The position numbers and the translations under genes were made by a program. Below the pieces are notes generated by a model that was not told the origin of the DNA, made no database searches, and saw nothing but the letters and a program-made list of their open reading frames with translations. Below, piece after piece: positions 53,131-62,930 of a stretch of 64,000 nucleotides of DNA. The stretch comes from CBDFHV01 sp965247705. Lineage in GTDB: Bacteria; Pseudomonadota; Alphaproteobacteria; Rhodospirillales; CAMCUA01. The first letter of the stretch is position 1. Each line of letters begins with the position of its first letter. Location: contig CBDFHV010000081.1 of assembly GCA_965247705.1 (NCBI GenBank), positions 124,001 through 188,000 on the forward strand, written 5' to 3'.

Positions 53131-53265
53131 GTGTCCCTTCTCTCCCAATCCACCTCCTTCCGCCGGGGCCGCCGGCGGCTGGCCAGCCAGGACCCGAATC
53201 CTGTCGATCAGGATGGCGTTCGCCCTCAGTCCCGACTAATGTGCTCCGCCGACCGCTGTGTTTGA
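53131..53265 (+). CDS. Possible small ORF (44 residues)
   Basis: From a GTG with ACGGAG upstream, a 44-residue basic peptide (SLLSQSTSFRRGRRRLASQD through CSADRCV) lies downstream of the promoter. It has no recognisable family. It could encode a peptide product, but may be chance. Confidence 0.25.
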   Translation: MSLLSQSTSFRRGRRRLASQDPNPVDQDGVRPQSRLMCSADRCV

Positions 53266-53280
53266 GGGGGAGAAGCGCAC

Positions 53281-53364
53281 AATGGCACCTGCACGCGCGA
53301 TCAGCGCCACCCTTCCCGCAGTGACTCTCTGGCGAGCGACACGAGAGGTCGTTGATCGTGCTTG
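53281..53364 (+). CDS. Possible small ORF (27 residues) overlapping the methyltransferase start
   Basis: GGGGGAGAAG lies 5 bp before the ATG. The ORF (MAPARAISATLPAVTLWRAT onward) stops within the first codons of the methyltransferase gene. Translational coupling is possible; the peptide itself may be meaningless. Confidence 0.25.
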
Positions 53365-53610
53365 ATCCCGTCGAACTGTTCCCCGAAGTAGCCAATATCT
53401 ACGAGTTTCCCTCGGTCCACGCCGATCTGGTGTTCGACGAGACAAGGGTTCGCGCATACCGCGACGCCATCACTGCCACCGTTAAGGAAGGCGACGTCAT
53501 TGCTGACGTAGGCGCCGGCACGGGGCTGCTAACTTTTCTTTGCCTTAAGGCCGGAGCCCGGAAGGTGCATTCGATCGAACGATCGAACGTTATCCACTGG
53601 GCCAAGGAGC
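53358..53610 (+). pseudogene. 5' fragment of a PRMT-like SAM-dependent methyltransferase, cut by IS630
   Basis: From the GTG at 53358 (GAGAGG 9 bp upstream), the first 84 codons read as a methyltransferase. VIADVGAGTGLLTFLCLKAG is SAM motif I and ARKVHSIERS the next acidic strand, as in protein-arginine-type enzymes. The native sequence ends at WAKEL where the IS630 element begins; the frame runs on to 53654 inside the element. No continuation of the gene is found on the far side. Confidence 0.7.
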
Positions 53611-54748
53611 TAGTGTTCCGCTCGAAACAAATGATTCCCATCGGGCAGGTGTGATGCGATTCTGGGTTCATGGGGAAGAAAGTGAGGATCCAGCTGGCGC
53701 CTGGGGATCAGGACAGGCTGGAGGCGTTGATCGCCAATGGCAACACGCCGCAGAAGCATGTCCGACGGGCTCGGATTGTACGGCTGGCCGGCGACGGCGT
53801 TGGCACCGATGAGATCCAGCGCCGCTTGGGCGTGAGCAAACCGACCATCCGACGCTGGCGGACGCGCTATGTGGAGGCCGGCGTGGACGGTTTGTGCCGC
53901 GATAAGACGCGCCCGCCGGGCAAGGCACCGCTTGCGGCGGATGTGGTCATGCGGGTGATCGAGAAGACCAAGACGGAAACGCCGCCGGACGCGACCCACT
54001 GGAGCCTGCGAACGATGGCCAAGGCGGTGGGCATCGCGCCGTCGAGCGTTCAGGCGATCTGGAAGGCACATGAGCTGAAACCGCATCTGGTGGCGACTTT
54101 CAAGCTGTCCAATGATCCGCGGTTTGCCGAGAACGTCGAGGACGTGGTCGGGCTGTATGTCAACCCGCCGGAGCACGCCATCGTCCTGTCGGTGGACGAG
54201 AAGTCCCAGATCCAGGCACTCGACCGCACCCAGCCGGGCCTGCCGATGAAGAAGGGCCGGGCCGGCACCATGACCCACGACTATAAGCGCCACGGCACCA
54301 CCACCCTGTTCGCGGCGCTCGACGTGCTCGACGGCACGGTCATCGGCCAATGCATGCAGAAGCATCGCCATCAGGAGTTCATCCGCTTCTTGAACAAGAT
54401 CAACCGCGCGACGTCGAAGCACCTGGCTCTCCACCTGATCGTCGACAACTACGCCGCCCACAAGACGCCGGAGGTCAAGCGCTGGCTGAAACGCCATCCC
54501 CGGTTCCACCTGCATTTCACGCCGACCTCGGCGTCGTGGCTCAACTTGGTCGAACGCTTCTTTGCCGAGATCACCCGAAAGCGCATCCGTCGCGGCGTGT
54601 TTCACTCCATCGTCGAATTGCAAATGGCCATCAACGACTACCTCGACCAGCACAACGCCGACCCCAAGCCTTTCGCCTGGACGGCTTCCGCCAGTTCCAT
54701 CATCGATAAGGTCAACCGAGGGAAACAAGCGTTGGAATCGCTACACTA
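53611..54748 (+). mobile_element. IS630-family insertion sequence with TA target duplication
   Basis: The element runs 53613-54746 (1134 bp) between TA dinucleotides at 53611-53612 and 54747-54748, both in CTAG. Terminal inverted repeats begin GTGTTCCGCTCGAAACAAAT (left) and, on the minus strand, GTGTAGCGATTCCAACGCTT (right). Its ends match those of the 97-bp miniature elements (21 of 27 bases left, 17 of 22 right). Confidence 0.85.
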
Positions 54749-54749
54749 G
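53670..54749 (+). CDS. IS630-family transposase
   Basis: A 359-residue transposase. The N-terminal helix-turn-helix (DEIQRRLGVSKPTIRRWRTR) is followed by a DDE domain with VLSVDEKSQIQALDRTQP (first Asp), LIVDNYAAHKTPEVKRWL (second Asp) and SASWLNLVERFFAEI (Glu). Length and motifs are intact, so it may be active. Its stop codon uses the terminal TA of the element plus the flanking G, the same arrangement as at the miniature elements. Confidence 0.93.
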   Translation: MGKKVRIQLAPGDQDRLEALIANGNTPQKHVRRARIVRLAGDGVGTDEIQRRLGVSKPTIRRWRTRYVEAGVDGLCRDKTRPPGKAPLAADVVMRVIEKTKTETPPDATHWSLRTMAKAVGIAPSSVQAIWKAHELKPHLVATFKLSNDPRFAENVEDVVGLYVNPPEHAIVLSVDEKSQIQALDRTQPGLPMKKGRAGTMTHDYKRHGTTTLFAALDVLDGTVIGQCMQKHRHQEFIRFLNKINRATSKHLALHLIVDNYAAHKTPEVKRWLKRHPRFHLHFTPTSASWLNLVERFFAEITRKRIRRGVFHSIVELQMAINDYLDQHNADPKPFAWTASASSIIDKVNRGKQALESLH

Positions 54750-55113
54750 CGAGAACGTGGTCCGCCTCGACTCCGAGTCCGGTGGTGTATTGGAAACCGA
54801 GGCGAACCATGGCGTCCATATCGCCCAACTCGGCGGCCCGCCGATAGAACCGCGCTGCCATCACCATGTCCTTGGCAAGACACGGTTCGTCGGTCTCGTA
54901 GAACTCCGCAAGGACGTAAGCCGCACTTCGCCTTCCGTTGGCGACCTTCTCGAGGAGCGACGGCACGAGTTCCTCGCAAGACGGCGGCGTCCACTTGGAG
55001 AAGTCTTGCTTTCGCTCCGGCGCGGATATCGCTTCGGTGCCCGTGCAGCCGGCGACCACCCACGCGACAACCAGCGCCGCAATCAAACGGGATTTGAGAC
55101 AGGCGTGTTTCAT
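54746..55113 (-). pseudogene. SEL1-repeat lipoprotein, 3' end lost at the IS630 junction
   Basis: From ATG 55113, a lipoprotein signal peptide (VVAWVVAGC, lipobox VAGC with Cys about residue 23) precedes a SEL1-type repeat (YVLAEFYETDEPCLAKD, GFQYTTGLGVEADHVLA). The native sequence ends at 54749 where the IS630 end begins, and the frame then runs to a stop at 54712 within the element. SEL1 lipoproteins are usually periplasmic scaffold proteins. The opposite orientation from the methyltransferase fragment shows that the two are different broken genes. Confidence 0.75.
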
Positions 55114-55385
55114 TGCACCTTCACCGTGGTTCCAATCCGCCACTCTTGCAACCGCCTCGTGGGCGGAGGCGGGCCACTCACTTCTCCTATGGTCGGAACC
55201 GAGCGCGAATTTCGGTCACGCGGCGCTCGGCGTCGGGTCCAGAGTCCGCCTCACTCCGAAGCCGCGCCGGCCACGAGAGGCCTACTCGTGAACGCTGCGC
55301 CTTTGCCGTAGATCGACCGGTAGGCCGAGGCTGGTCGCCACGGCGTCCGCCGGCAGGATTCCCACGTCCCACAGGTGGCGGGCGC
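55114..55385. other. Region without a supported gene
   Basis: About 270 bp between the truncated lipoprotein start and the ferritin-like gene. On the minus strand a frame reading ARHLWDVGILPADAVATSLG to a stop looks like the C-terminal remnant of a protein, but it has no start. No tRNA or repeat was recognised. Confidence 0.3.
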
Positions 55386-55955
55386 TCAACGGAACGCCGG
55401 CGCCACCGACTCGATCGTTTCGCGGGCGGCCGAGCGGATCTGCTCGACCGTTGTCAGAAAGTTGGGATGGGTCATGCCGCTGCCCAGGTAGGTCCAGCGC
55501 AGCCCCTGGGTCTGGACGGTTTTGAAGGTGTCCTGTTCCTCGCCGGTTAGGGACCGGCCGGTGGCGCGGACGAAGGCCTCCATGTCGAAGACCACCTGCT
55601 GCTGAAGCCCGGCATCGACCATGCCGCCGATCTCCAGGTATTGATCGAAGGCGCCGCCGATCTCGTCTTCGTCGCAGGCCTCGGCCAGGGCTTCCACCAT
55701 CAGGGTATCCAGCTTGGCGTGCTGGGATTCCTCCACCGGGCCAAAGGTGTAGAGGTAACCGTGACCCCTGATCTGGTTGAGGACCATCTGCTCGCGAGTG
55801 CGCAGGAACGCAAGACCATCGACACGGGCCAGGGTCTCGGGCATGAACCGCGTGCCGAAATCCAGGGTCTTACCCTCGCCGAGGAGGTCTTCCACCCGCC
55901 AGTTGATGCGCTCCGATGCCGCCAAAGTGTCCGCGTAGGTGTATCCGTGTTGCAT
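55386..55955 (-). CDS. Ferritin-like/diiron-fold protein of unknown function
   Basis: A 189-residue all-helical protein. RTREQMVLNQIRGHGYLYTF supplies a Glu and EESQHAKLD an ExxH, the spacing expected for a ferritin-like four-helix bundle that binds two irons. The start MQHGYTYADTLAASERINW follows AGGAGA. It may be an oxidase or oxygenase but no substrate can be assigned. It is divergent from the DUF4242-like fragment and hyuA. Confidence 0.65.
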   Translation of the reverse strand: MQHGYTYADTLAASERINWRVEDLLGEGKTLDFGTRFMPETLARVDGLAFLRTREQMVLNQIRGHGYLYTFGPVEESQHAKLDTLMVEALAEACDEDEIGGAFDQYLEIGGMVDAGLQQQVVFDMEAFVRATGRSLTGEEQDTFKTVQTQGLRWTYLGSGMTHPNFLTTVEQIRSAARETIESVAPAFR

Positions 55956-56110
55956 GTTCCGATCTCCTGTTCGAACGGCAACCGCTGGCGTTGACGCCGG
56001 TGTAGACAGGCGTCGTGGTATTCGGCGTTGGATTCGGCGTGGTAATTGCGGGACAATCGGTGTCCCTGCGACGGCCAGTTTCACCAATCGACAGGGACAG
56101 GGATCGATCG

Positions 56111-56245
56111 ATGGGCGGCAAGCACATGATCTGCGTCTACCAGGCGCCCGATGCCGAATCCGTCCGCCTCGCCCAGCGCCAGATCGGGCTTCCCGTGGCG
56201 CGGGCCTGGTCGACAGTCCGGGTTGTCGAAGAAGCCGACGCCTAA
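56111..56245 (+). CDS. Short DUF4242/nickel-binding-like protein (C-terminal half only)
   Basis: A 44-residue ORF, MGGKHMICVYQAPDAESVRL to a stop 3 bp before hyuA. The segment HMICVYQAPDAESVRLAQRQ matches the C-terminal half of small DUF4242 proteins (about 90 residues) that end with an IGLPV-like turn. The N-terminal beta-alpha half is absent in any upstream frame. It may be a degraded gene. Confidence 0.45.
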   Translation: MGGKHMICVYQAPDAESVRLAQRQIGLPVARAWSTVRVVEEADA

Positions 56246-56248
56246 ATC

Positions 56249-58342
56249 ATGGCGGACGGCGCGACCACACGAGTGGCCATCGACGTGGGTGGCACGTTCA
56301 CCGACCTAGTAAGCCTGGAGGCCGACGCCGGCTCGGGCGCCCAGTCCCTGCGCGTGGCCAAGACCGACACCACCCCGCCCGGCTTCGAGGTGGGCGTCTT
56401 GCGGGTTCTGGAGAAAAGCGGTGTCGACCCCGCAACGGTGCGCCAGATGGCCCACGGCACCACGGTGGTTATCAACGCCCTGACCGAGCGCAAGGGCGCT
56501 TGCACGGGGCTGATCACCACCGAGGGGTTCCGCGACGTCCTGGAGATCGCCCGCGGCGACCGGCCCGATTTCTTCAACCTGCGCTACCGCAAGCCCGAAC
56601 CCTTCGTGCCCCGGCGCCTGCGCCGGGAACTGGCGGGCCGCATGACCTACCGGGGCGACGAGCGCATCCCGCTCGACCTCGCCGGCCTGCCGGCGATCAT
56701 CGAGGATTTTCGGGCCGAGGGGGTCGAGGCGGTAGCGGTCTGCTTCCTCCACGCCTTCGCCAACCCGGATCACGAGGCCCGCACCGTGGCCGCCATCCGC
56801 CAGGCGTGGCCGGCGGCCTCGGTGGTCGCCTCCCACCAGATCACCCGCGAGTGGCGGGAATACGAACGCACCAACACCACCGTGTTGTCGGCCTATGTGC
56901 AGCACTTGGCGGAACGCTATCTGAACCGCCTCGAGACCGGCCTGCGGGACAAGGGATTCGCCGGCAGCCTCCACGTCATGCAGTCCAATTGCGGGGTCGA
57001 AACCGTCGCCGCCAGCAAGGCCATCCCCATCACCATGGTCGAGTCGGGCCCGGCGTCGGGGGTCTGGGGCGCCGCCGCCCTCGGCCGCCTGATCGGCGAG
57101 CCCAATCTGCTTGCCCTCGACATCGGCGGCACCACCGCCAAGTGCTCGCTGATCGAGGACGGCGACGTGCGCATCGTGTCCGACTACTGGATGGGGCGGA
57201 CCGAGCGCAGCGCCGGCTATCCCATCATGGTGCCGGTGGTGGATATCGTGGAGATCGGCCAGGGCGGCGGCTCCATGGCCTGGGTGGACGACCTGGAGCG
57301 GCTGCGGGTGGGGCCGTCGAGCGCCGGCGCCGAGCCGGGCCCGGTGGCCTACGGCAAGGGCGGCACGGCGGCCACCACCACCGACGCCAACCTGGCCCTG
57401 GGGCGGATCAACCCGGCCTATTTCTGCGGCGGCGACATCGAGGCCGACATGGACGCCGTGGTTGCCGCCCTCGACCGCCTCGCGGAGCCCCTGGCCATGG
57501 ACCGGGTGGAAGTGGCCCGGGGCATCGTGCGCATGGCCAACAACAACATGGTCAATGCCCTGAAGCTGGTGTCGGTGAACCGGGGACACGATCCCCGGGA
57601 TTTCACCATGGTCGCCTTCGGCGGCGGCGGCGGCCTGCACGGCGCGGGGCTGGCCGCCGAACTGGGGGTGGGCAAGGTGGTGGTGCCGGCCGCGGCTTCG
57701 GTGTTTTCCGCCTGGGGCATGTTGATGTCGGACCTGCGCCGCGACCTGCTGGCCACCCTGCTGGTGGACCTGGAGGATGGCGCGCTTGGCGCCATCAACG
57801 CCCGCCTGGAGGACCTGCGGGCCGACGCCCGCGATCGCTTCGCCGCCGAGGGCTTCGCCGCCGACAGCGTCGCCTTCCAGCACGCGGCGCGCCTGCGCTA
57901 TCGCAACCAGGAGCATTCGGTGGAAGTAAACCTGGGAACCGGCACCATCGACCCGGAGACCCGGGCCGCCATCGCCGAACGCTTCCACGGCGCCTACGAG
58001 AAGGAATACACCTACCGCCTGGGCGCTCCGGTGGAGATGGTGGGCCTGCACATCGTGGCCACCGTCCCCATTGGCCACCTGGAACCGGCCCCGGCAACCG
58101 TCACCGGCCGGGCCCTTACCGAGGCCGTCAAGGGCACCCGGCCCGTGGACTACGCTCTGGAAGGCATCCACGAGGCGACCCTCTACGACGGCCCTTCGCT
58201 GGAGCCGGGCATGGCCTTCCAGGGTCCCGCCATCGTCGAAGACAGCGGCACCACCACCGTGGTCCACCCCGGGCAGGCGGCAAGCGTCGACGACTGGGGT
58301 AACATCCACATCGCGATACCCGCTCAAGAGGCCGATTCATGA
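56249..58342 (+). CDS. hyuA: Hydantoinase/oxoprolinase A subunit
   Basis: A 697-residue HyuA. The ATP-binding start DVGGTFTDLVSLEADAG is typical; also HGTTVVINALTERKGA, ESGPASGVWGAAALG, ALDIGGTTAKCSLI and the C-terminal Hydantoinase_A fold. With HyuB it hydrolyses cyclic amides (5-oxoproline, hydantoins or acetone-type carboxylation in relatives) using ATP. The start ATG lies 3 bp after the preceding stop. Cytoplasmic. Confidence 0.9.
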   Translation: MADGATTRVAIDVGGTFTDLVSLEADAGSGAQSLRVAKTDTTPPGFEVGVLRVLEKSGVDPATVRQMAHGTTVVINALTERKGACTGLITTEGFRDVLEIARGDRPDFFNLRYRKPEPFVPRRLRRELAGRMTYRGDERIPLDLAGLPAIIEDFRAEGVEAVAVCFLHAFANPDHEARTVAAIRQAWPAASVVASHQITREWREYERTNTTVLSAYVQHLAERYLNRLETGLRDKGFAGSLHVMQSNCGVETVAASKAIPITMVESGPASGVWGAAALGRLIGEPNLLALDIGGTTAKCSLIEDGDVRIVSDYWMGRTERSAGYPIMVPVVDIVEIGQGGGSMAWVDDLERLRVGPSSAGAEPGPVAYGKGGTAATTTDANLALGRINPAYFCGGDIEADMDAVVAALDRLAEPLAMDRVEVARGIVRMANNNMVNALKLVSVNRGHDPRDFTMVAFGGGGGLHGAGLAAELGVGKVVVPAAASVFSAWGMLMSDLRRDLLATLLVDLEDGALGAINARLEDLRADARDRFAAEGFAADSVAFQHAARLRYRNQEHSVEVNLGTGTIDPETRAAIAERFHGAYEKEYTYRLGAPVEMVGLHIVATVPIGHLEPAPATVTGRALTEAVKGTRPVDYALEGIHEATLYDGPSLEPGMAFQGPAIVEDSGTTTVVHPGQAASVDDWGNIHIAIPAQEADS

Positions 58343-58380
58343 TCGGGTTGCGACAGCGCCGCGACACCCCCTTCGTGTCG

Positions 58381-58474
58381 TACCCGGGCTCGTCCCGGGT
58401 ACCCATGGAACATGGCGGACTCCCCGCGAGCGCCACCATGGATTGCCGGTACAAGCCCGGCAATGACAGTGGGA
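58381..58474. repeat. REP-like palindromic repeat between hyuA and hyuB
   Basis: Contains TACCCGGG/CCCGGGTA (58381-58401) and ATTGCCGG/CCGGCAAT (58442-58465) hairpins around CCATGGAACATGG. The CCCATGGAAC portion recurs near 6740, marking a dispersed repeat. Confidence 0.6.
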
Positions 58475-58538
58475 TTTGTTGGCACGCTGCAGCGTTCGCG
58501 GCAACCGCCGTGTTTCCGCATACCCAAGGACCCGCCCC

Positions 58539-60197
58539 ATGACCCCGAACCAAGACCCGATCACCCTGGAGATCATTCACAGCGCCCTGCAGGCGACCAG
58601 CGACGAGATGTTCGCCGCGCTCCGCAAGACCGCCATGAGCGCCATCATCTACGAGGTGCTGGACATGGCCACCGGCATCACCGACGGGGACGGCAACCTG
58701 GCCAGCACCGGGGCCGGCATCCCGGCCTTCGTCGGCGTCCTCGACAAGGCCGTCGGTTGCATCCTCGAACGCCACGACCGCGCCCTCATCCGTCCCGGCG
58801 ACGTCTACATGACCAACGACCCCTACACCGGCGGCGTCACCCACTTGAACGACGTGGTCTTGGCCATGCCGGTGTTTTCCGGCGGCGAGATCGTCGCCTG
58901 GACCGCCAACATCGCCCATTGGAACGACGTCGGCGGCATGACCCCGGGCTCCATGTCCACCGAGGCCACCGAGATCTACCAAGAAGGCATCCGCCTGCCG
59001 GCGGTGAAGCTGATCGACGGCGGCCGCCCCATCGCCTCGGTCATCGAAATCCTCAAGGCCAACAGCCGCCTGCCCGACTACCTGGAGGGCGACATGTGGG
59101 CCGGCATCGCCGCGGTGCGGGTGGGGGAGCGCCAGATCCTGCGGCTGATCGAGAAGTACGGCCGCGACACCTTCCTCGCCGCCATGGCCGCCCACATGGA
59201 CCTGGGGGAAAAGGCAACGCTGAAGGCTCTCGCCGGCCTGCCAAAGGGCACCTTCACGCTGGAAGAGCCGCAGGATGACGGCGCCCTGTGGAGGGTGGCG
59301 GTGGAGATCCGCGACGATGCCTTCATCGTCGATCTGCGGGACAATCCGGACCAGGACCCGCGCTCCAACAACGTCAGCGCCGACGGCTCCCGGGTCGCCG
59401 CCCAGATGATCGTCAAGTCGGTGACCGATCCCCAGTCGCCGGCCAACGCCGGCACCTTTCGGCCGCTTGATGTGCTGACCCGGCCGGGCAGCGTGTTCCA
59501 TCCCCTGCCGCCGGCCGCCAACAGCTTTTATTTCGAGACCGAGGTGCGGCTCTACGACCTCATCTGGCGCTGCCTGGCGCCCCACCTGCCCGAGCGGGTA
59601 TCGGCCGGCCACTTCGGCTCCATCTGCGGCACAGTGATCGGCGGCCGCCACCCGGACACCGGACGCCACTACACCATCGTCGAGCCCCAACTGGGCGGCT
59701 GGGGCGCCATCGACGGGGGCGACGGGGTGACGGCCATGTTTTCCGGCTTCCACGGCGACACTTTCAACTGCCCGGCAGAGATATCGGAGGCCCGCAACGG
59801 CCTCTACGTCGACCGCATGGAGCTCAACGATGCCCCCGGCGGCGAGGGCCGCTACCGGGGCGGCAAGGGCATCCGCATGGACTACCGCATCCGTTCCGAC
59901 GACGCCTTCCTCACCTGCGGCTATACCCGCTCCAAGGAAGTGCCCTGGGGCATGTCCGGCGGCCGAGATGGCAGCACCAACTACATCGAGGTACGCCGCA
60001 CCGACGGCACGGTGGAGCGCCACGCCTACACGACCGCCCTGTCCCTGAAAAAGGACGACGTGGTGCGCATCGTCACCGGCACCGGCGGCGGCTTCGGCGC
60101 GCCCGAGGGGCGCGATCCGGCGCGGGTCCGCGCCGATGTCCGCGAGGGCTACCTGACCCCGCAACGGGCCAAGGAAGTCTATGGCGTGGAGGTGTGA
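58539..60197 (+). CDS. hyuB: Hydantoinase/oxoprolinase B subunit
   Basis: A 552-residue HyuB with the start DPITLEIIHSALQATSDEMF, GDVYMTNDPYTGGVTHLNDV and ERVSAGHFGSICG. It pairs with HyuA in an ATP-dependent cyclic-amide hydrolase (or related carboxylase). A REP-like repeat lies in the 196-bp gap between the two genes. The ATG follows CCAAGGACCC. Confidence 0.9.
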   Translation: MTPNQDPITLEIIHSALQATSDEMFAALRKTAMSAIIYEVLDMATGITDGDGNLASTGAGIPAFVGVLDKAVGCILERHDRALIRPGDVYMTNDPYTGGVTHLNDVVLAMPVFSGGEIVAWTANIAHWNDVGGMTPGSMSTEATEIYQEGIRLPAVKLIDGGRPIASVIEILKANSRLPDYLEGDMWAGIAAVRVGERQILRLIEKYGRDTFLAAMAAHMDLGEKATLKALAGLPKGTFTLEEPQDDGALWRVAVEIRDDAFIVDLRDNPDQDPRSNNVSADGSRVAAQMIVKSVTDPQSPANAGTFRPLDVLTRPGSVFHPLPPAANSFYFETEVRLYDLIWRCLAPHLPERVSAGHFGSICGTVIGGRHPDTGRHYTIVEPQLGGWGAIDGGDGVTAMFSGFHGDTFNCPAEISEARNGLYVDRMELNDAPGGEGRYRGGKGIRMDYRIRSDDAFLTCGYTRSKEVPWGMSGGRDGSTNYIEVRRTDGTVERHAYTTALSLKKDDVVRIVTGTGGGFGAPEGRDPARVRADVREGYLTPQRAKEVYGVEV

Positions 60198-60225
60198 ACC
60201 CCGTGAACGTCCCGGACCGCCGGAC

Positions 60226-60295
60226 GGGCGGGTCTGAGACCCGCCCCTACGAGTGCCAAAACCGTTGCGTAGGGGCGGGTCTCAGACCCGCCCGC
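60226..60295. repeat. Long perfect hairpin repeat
   Basis: A perfect 27-bp stem (60226-60252 against 60269-60295, starting CGGGCGGGTCTGAGACCCGC) with a 16-base loop, just after hyuB and 18 bp before the next ATG. No T-run follows. It is probably a dispersed repeat or mRNA 3'-end structure. Confidence 0.7.
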
Positions 60296-60312
60296 TTGCC
60301 TCGCCCGCGGGC

Positions 60313-61080
60313 ATGAACCCCGACCTGCTGCTGTCCCGCCTGCTGTACCGCGACGGACTGATGCTGATCGTCGACAAGCCCGCCGGGCTGCCGGTGCACG
60401 CCGGCCCCGGGGGCGGGCCCAACGTGGAGCGGTTCCTGGATGCGCTGCGCTTCGGCCTGCCCGCGCCGCCGGCCCTGGCCCATCGGTTGGACCGGGACAC
60501 CAGCGGCTGCCTGGTCCTCGGCCGGCACAAGAAAGCGCTCAGGCGCCTGGGACGGCTGTTCTCGGACGGCCGGGTGGGAAAAACCTACTGGGCGCTGGTG
60601 CGGGGCACGCCACGGAAGCCCGCTGGCACCATCGACCGCCCCCTGCGCAAGCGCAGCCAAAAAAGCGGCTGGCGGATGGAGGTCGCGGACGACGGCCAGC
60701 CCGCCCTCACCCGCTACCGGGTGCGGGGCGGCAATGGCGACCGCACCTGGCTGGAACTGACCCCGAAGACCGGCCGCACCCACCAGATCCGGGTGCACTG
60801 CGCGGAACTAGGCTGCCCCGTCATGGACGATCCCATCTACGGTCCCCAGCCCGCCGCCGGCCCGATGCTGCTCCACGCCCGGATCATCGTCCTGCCCCTC
60901 TACCCCAGCCGGGAACCCATTCGGGTCACCGCGCCGGTGCCCGAGCACATGCGGCAAGCACTGATCGCCTGCGGCTTCGATCCGGCGGCGGACGACGACT
61001 TTGGCGCGCCGCGGGACGCCGGCCACCCCCCTGCCGTCACCCCCGCGAAGGCGGGGGTCCATGGAACGCGGGAATCATAA
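60313..61080 (+). CDS. RluA/RluD-family pseudouridine synthase
   Basis: A 255-residue enzyme that isomerises uridine in structured RNA. The catalytic motif HRLDRDTSGCLVL with the essential Asp, and VDKPAGLPVHAG at the start. GRTHQIRVH near residue 160 is also typical. The C-terminus (VTPAKAGVHGTRES) is encoded by a common intergenic repeat and is probably not part of the fold, so the true stop was likely lost or read through. Confidence 0.88.
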   Translation: MNPDLLLSRLLYRDGLMLIVDKPAGLPVHAGPGGGPNVERFLDALRFGLPAPPALAHRLDRDTSGCLVLGRHKKALRRLGRLFSDGRVGKTYWALVRGTPRKPAGTIDRPLRKRSQKSGWRMEVADDGQPALTRYRVRGGNGDRTWLELTPKTGRTHQIRVHCAELGCPVMDDPIYGPQPAAGPMLLHARIIVLPLYPSREPIRVTAPVPEHMRQALIACGFDPAADDDFGAPRDAGHPPAVTPAKAGVHGTRES

Positions 61081-61169
61081 AAACATTGAAAAATGAGTCG
61101 CCCCTGCGTCCGCGCATTCGAAATTCTCGGGGTGCCGACGCCCTGGACCCCCGCCTTCGCGGGGGTGAC
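61036..61169. repeat. Pair of inverted 26-bp REP-like repeats
   Basis: GTCACCCCCGCGAAGGCGGG (61036 to 61061) and its exact reverse complement at 61144-61169, 82 bp apart. The first copy encodes the end of the pseudouridine synthase. A direct repeat GTGACGTTAGGGTG follows near 61165-61200. Confidence 0.75.
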
Positions 61170-61262
61170 GTTAGGGTGGGCGCGGGGGTGACGTTAGGGT
61201 GTGGGCGCGGGGTGACGACACCTGGAGGAGGTGCGAGGGAGCGAGGCCGAGGGGCCCCCGTC

Positions 61263-62891
<1,629 letters not shown>

Positions 62892-62930
62892 GGGTTTCGC
62901 TCCTCCTCGGGCGGGGGTCCGGGCGGGCGG

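Noticed and set aside
55187..55372. Small minus-strand ORF between the lipoprotein and the ferritin-like gene
   Set aside because: No ribosome site and Arg/Gly-rich composition; at best a remnant reads in another frame without a start.
56306..58327. Long minus-strand frame opposite hyuA
   Set aside because: Antisense shadow of a clear hydantoinase subunit; composition is His/Gly/Val rich and no family is visible.
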